This document shows positions 4,770-6,950 of a stretch of DNA of 6,950 nt, piece by piece. This DNA comes from a bacterium (GTDB lineage Bacteria; Chloroflexota; Dehalococcoidia; Tepidiformales; Tepidiformaceae): positions 1 to 6,950 of the forward strand of contig CAMAUF010000110.1 of NCBI GenBank assembly GCA_945861295.1, given 5' to 3'. The notes below the pieces were generated by a model. The model saw only the letters and a program-made list of their open reading frames with translations. It did not search any database and was not told the origin of the DNA. Made by a program: the position numbers and the translations under genes. Every line of letters begins with the position of its first letter. Within the stretch, counting starts at the first letter, position 1.

Positions 4770-5990
4770 GTGAAGTTCGGCATCTTCTATGAACTGCAGC
4801 TCCCCCGGCCGTGGGGGCCCGACGACGAGCATCGCCTCGTTAAGGACGCCCTTGCCCAGGTCGAATTGGCCGACCAACTCGGCTTCGACTACGCCTGGGA
4901 GGTCGAGCACCACTTCCTGGAGGAGTATTCGCACTCGTCCGCGCCGGAGGTCTTCCTGGCCGCGGCGAGCCAACGTACCAAGCGCATCCGGCTGGGCCAC
5001 GGCATCATCCAGCTGCCGACGAACCACCCGGCGCGCGTCGCCGAACGGGTTTCGATGCTCGACCTCGTCAGCGATGGCCGCGTCGAGTTCGGCATCGGCG
5101 AAGGCTCCAGCGTCACCGAGCTGCACCCGTTCGAGCGGCGCTTCCGCGACAAGCGCGCCGTCTGGGAAGACGCTGTCCGCGCGATCATGCCGATGTTCGG
5201 CGACCACGGCGTCGAGTATCACGGCGAGTACTTCGATTTCCCGCTTCGGAATGTCCTGCCGAAGCCGATCCAGAAGCCGCACCCCCCACTCTGGGTGGCC
5301 TGTTCGCAGCTCGAAACGATCGAGATGGCGGGCCGCCGCGGGATCGGGGCGCTGGGCTTCCAATTCGTCAGCGCGGAGGCGGCGCGGGCCTGGGTCCACG
5401 CCTACTACAACGCCTTCACGAAGCATCTCGAGAAGCTTGGCGATTACCAGGCGAACCCGGCCATCGCCATCGTCAGCGGCTTCATGTGCGCCAAGACCGA
5501 CGAGGAAGCGCGCAAGCGGGCCGAAGGCTGGACATTCTTCCAGTTCAGCTTGATGTACTACAACACGCACGGGCCGGTCGTGCCGTACACGGTTAACCTC
5601 TGGGACGAATACCAAACCTGGCGGCAGACGCCGAAGGGCGAGGAAGCGGGCAGCCGTAGCACCGGCCTGATCGGCTCGCCGGCGACGATTCGCGAGCGCC
5701 TCCAGAAGTTCGTCGATTCCGGCGTGGACCAGATCATCCTCCTGAACCAGGCGGGCAAGAACACGCACGAGCATATCTGCGAAAGCCTCGAGCTTTTCGC
5801 CGCGGAGGTCATGCCGGAGTTCCACGCGATGGAGCCGAAGCACCAGGAGTGGAAACGCGGCGTGCTCGCGGGCGAGATCATGCTTGACGAAATCGACACG
5901 AAGCCGTATTGGGCGCCATCGAACCAAACGCCATCGAGCAGGCTCAAGGCCGAGGGGATCGCGCCGGCGACGGTGGGCTCCCCGGGCTGA
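4770..5990 (+). CDS. LLM-class (luciferase-like) flavin/F420-dependent oxidoreductase
   Basis: 406-residue member of the bacterial-luciferase-like monooxygenase superfamily (TIM barrel; FMN or coenzyme F420). Signatures: KFGIFYELQ at the start, LGFDYAWEVEHHF (37-49) with the family's E/H cluster, RIRLGHGIIQLPTNHPARVA (about 73-92), SMLDLVSDGRVEFGIGEG (about 95-112) and GSPATIRERL (302-311) followed by GVDQIILLNQAG, the usual last barrel strands. A long insertion with aromatic residues (FSLMYYNTHGP, YQTWRQTP) and a 60-residue tail ending in a polar segment make it longer than the roughly 330-350 common in the class. Soluble, cytosolic. GTG 4770 is chosen over the far-upstream open frame because of GAAAGGA at 4756-4762 and because upstream residues overlap the dehydratase and Usp sequences with no LLM similarity. 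It follows the MaoC-like dehydratase in the same direction, which fits a catabolic setting. Substrate and choice of FMN or F420 cannot be told. Confidence 0.9.
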   Translation: MKFGIFYELQLPRPWGPDDEHRLVKDALAQVELADQLGFDYAWEVEHHFLEEYSHSSAPEVFLAAASQRTKRIRLGHGIIQLPTNHPARVAERVSMLDLVSDGRVEFGIGEGSSVTELHPFERRFRDKRAVWEDAVRAIMPMFGDHGVEYHGEYFDFPLRNVLPKPIQKPHPPLWVACSQLETIEMAGRRGIGALGFQFVSAEAARAWVHAYYNAFTKHLEKLGDYQANPAIAIVSGFMCAKTDEEARKRAEGWTFFQFSLMYYNTHGPVVPYTVNLWDEYQTWRQTPKGEEAGSRSTGLIGSPATIRERLQKFVDSGVDQIILLNQAGKNTHEHICESLELFAAEVMPEFHAMEPKHQEWKRGVLAGEIMLDEIDTKPYWAPSNQTPSSRLKAEGIAPATVGSPG

Positions 5991-6006
5991 GGCAGCGGCG
6001 GAATGT

Positions 6007-6025
6007 AGCGGCTTTGCGCGCCGCT
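6007..6025 (+). terminator. Short hairpin between the LLM gene and selB
   Basis: AGCGGC (6007-6012) and GCCGCT (6020-6025) pair perfectly around TTTGCGC, in the 60-bp gap between the LLM stop (5990) and the selB start (6051). No T-run follows, so it may be only an attenuating or mRNA-end stem-loop, or chance in GC-rich DNA. Confidence 0.2.
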
Positions 6026-6050
6026 CCAAGATCGGCTTGAATACGAACAA

Positions 6051-6950
6051 ATGTACGTCGTAGGCACCGCGGGCCACGTTGACCATGGCAAGAGCACGCT
6101 CGTTCGCGCCCTCACCGGGATCGACCCCGATCGGCTGCGCGAGGAGAAGGAGCGAGGGCTCACGATTGACCTCGGCTTCGCCTGGCTGACGCTGCCCTCC
6201 GGGCGGGAGGTCAGCATCGTCGACGTGCCGGGCCACGAGCGTTTCATCAAGAACATGCTCGCGGGCGCGGGCGGCGTCGACCTGGCGCTGTTGATTGTCG
6301 CCGCCGACGAGGGCCCCATGCCGCAGACGCGCGAACACCTCGCTATCCTCGACCTGCTTGATGTGCCGGCCGGGCTCGTGGTCATCACCAAGTGTGACCT
6401 TGCTGAGCCGGACTACATCGACCTCGTCGAAGCGGAGATCGAAGACACCTTGCGGGACAGTCGGCTCCGGGGGGCGCGGATGGTGCGGACGGCGGCGTCG
6501 ACGGGCGCGGGGCTGCCCGACCTGCTCGCCGCAATCGACGCCGCCTTGGAGCGGACGCCGCAGAAGCGCGACCTCGGCCGTCCGCGCCTACCGATTGACC
6601 GCTCGTTCACGATTCAAGGGTTCGGGACCGTCGTAACAGGGACCCTGGTGGACGGCTCCCTGGAGGTTGGCCAGGAGGTCGAACTCCAGCCGGGAAAGGT
6701 CAAGGCGCGGGTGCGTGGGCTTCAGCGACATAAGACCAAGGTCCAGCGGCTAGAACCGGGCACACGCGCGGCCGTCAACCTCTCGGGCATCCACGCCGAG
6801 GATGTCCGGCGGGGGATGGTGCTGGCGCTGGCTGGCGGCCTGACCGAAGTCTTCGCGGTCGATGTGAAACTGCGGGCGACGAAGCTACTCGCCCATCCGC
6901 TGAGCCACGAAGCTGGCGTGACGTTCCTGGCTGCGACCGCCGAATCGGAG
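6051..6950 (+). CDS. selB: Selenocysteine-specific elongation factor SelB (5' part, cut by the window edge)
   Basis: The first 300 codons of SelB, the GTPase that carries selenocysteyl-tRNA to UGA codons with a SECIS element. The GTPase motifs are complete: GHVDHGKST (residues 8-16, P-loop), RGLTID (35-40), DVPGH (58-62) and TKCD (113-116, the SelB form of NKxD). TAGHVDHGKST, the DRLxEEKxRGxTIDLGFA run and LAGAGGVDLALLIVAADEG mark SelB rather than EF-Tu. Domain II begins near 183 with SFTIQGFGTVVTGTL, and domain III-like strands follow to the edge. The reading frame is open exactly to base 6950; the remaining domain III and the C-terminal winged-helix mRNA-binding domain lie outside. ATG 6051 is chosen because the conserved N-terminus follows within a few residues; no clear Shine-Dalgarno precedes it. 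It is probably read from a promoter in or before the LLM gene. Other sel genes are not in view. Confidence 0.95.
   Translation, partial: MYVVGTAGHVDHGKSTLVRALTGIDPDRLREEKERGLTIDLGFAWLTLPSGREVSIVDVPGHERFIKNMLAGAGGVDLALLIVAADEGPMPQTREHLAILDLLDVPAGLVVITKCDLAEPDYIDLVEAEIEDTLRDSRLRGARMVRTAASTGAGLPDLLAAIDAALERTPQKRDLGRPRLPIDRSFTIQGFGTVVTGTLVDGSLEVGQEVELQPGKVKARVRGLQRHKTKVQRLEPGTRAAVNLSGIHAEDVRRGMVLALAGGLTEVFAVDVKLRATKLLAHPLSHEAGVTFLAATAESE

Noticed and set aside
4410..6338. 642-codon open frame on the minus strand across the Usp fragment, LLM gene and selB
   Set aside because: Antisense shadow of GC-rich coding sequence. The plus strand carries clear conserved families throughout, and the minus-strand translation is Arg/Ala/Glu-rich with no recognisable domain.

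Overview
The window looks like ordinary, GC-rich (roughly two-thirds G+C by eye) bacterial chromosome. The mix of genes (PduO-type cobalamin adenosyltransferase, two-hotdog MaoC-like dehydratase, luciferase-like monooxygenase, SelB, and a MNT-type nucleotidyltransferase) and the protein style suggest a Chloroflexota-like organism (Dehalococcoidia or Thermomicrobia type). That placement is inferred from family resemblance and could not be tested by search. No tRNA, rRNA, CRISPR array, transposase or phage structural gene is visible.

Layout. The left edge holds a small MNT-fold nucleotidyltransferase on the plus strand (136-555). A short region (556-679) follows, into which a minus-strand gene block converges. 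In its own direction of transcription that block is: pduO-type adenosyltransferase (3246-2680); a palindrome with the TGTGA-N6-TCACA architecture of CRP/FNR-family operators (2647-2670); a multi-pass membrane protein whose frame is broken by a +1 shift near 2053-2058 (2514-1668); and, 4 bp later, a translationally coupled SH3b-LysM-M23-like protein with no signal peptide (1663-680). A 124-bp divergent region (3247-3370) with a perfect 12-bp inverted repeat separates this block from a plus-strand run: a 76-residue Cys-rich zinc/metallothionein-like protein (3371-3601), which overlaps a MaoC-like dehydratase (3598-4434) by the GTGA arrangement; the C-terminal half of a universal stress protein (4474-4716); an LLM-class flavin/F420 oxidoreductase (4770-5990); and the first 300 codons of selB, which runs off the right edge (6051-6950).

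How the genes may work together. The dehydratase and the LLM oxidoreductase fit acyl-CoA or other small-molecule catabolism. PduO supplies adenosylcobalamin for B12-dependent mutases or dehydratases. SelB implies that the organism makes selenoproteins. None of these forms an obvious single pathway. The least ordinary part is the two-gene minus-strand cassette at 680-2616: a membrane protein built from two similar halves plus a cell-wall-type SH3b/LysM/M23-like protein, preceded by the CRP-like palindrome. I do not recognise this pair as a named system.
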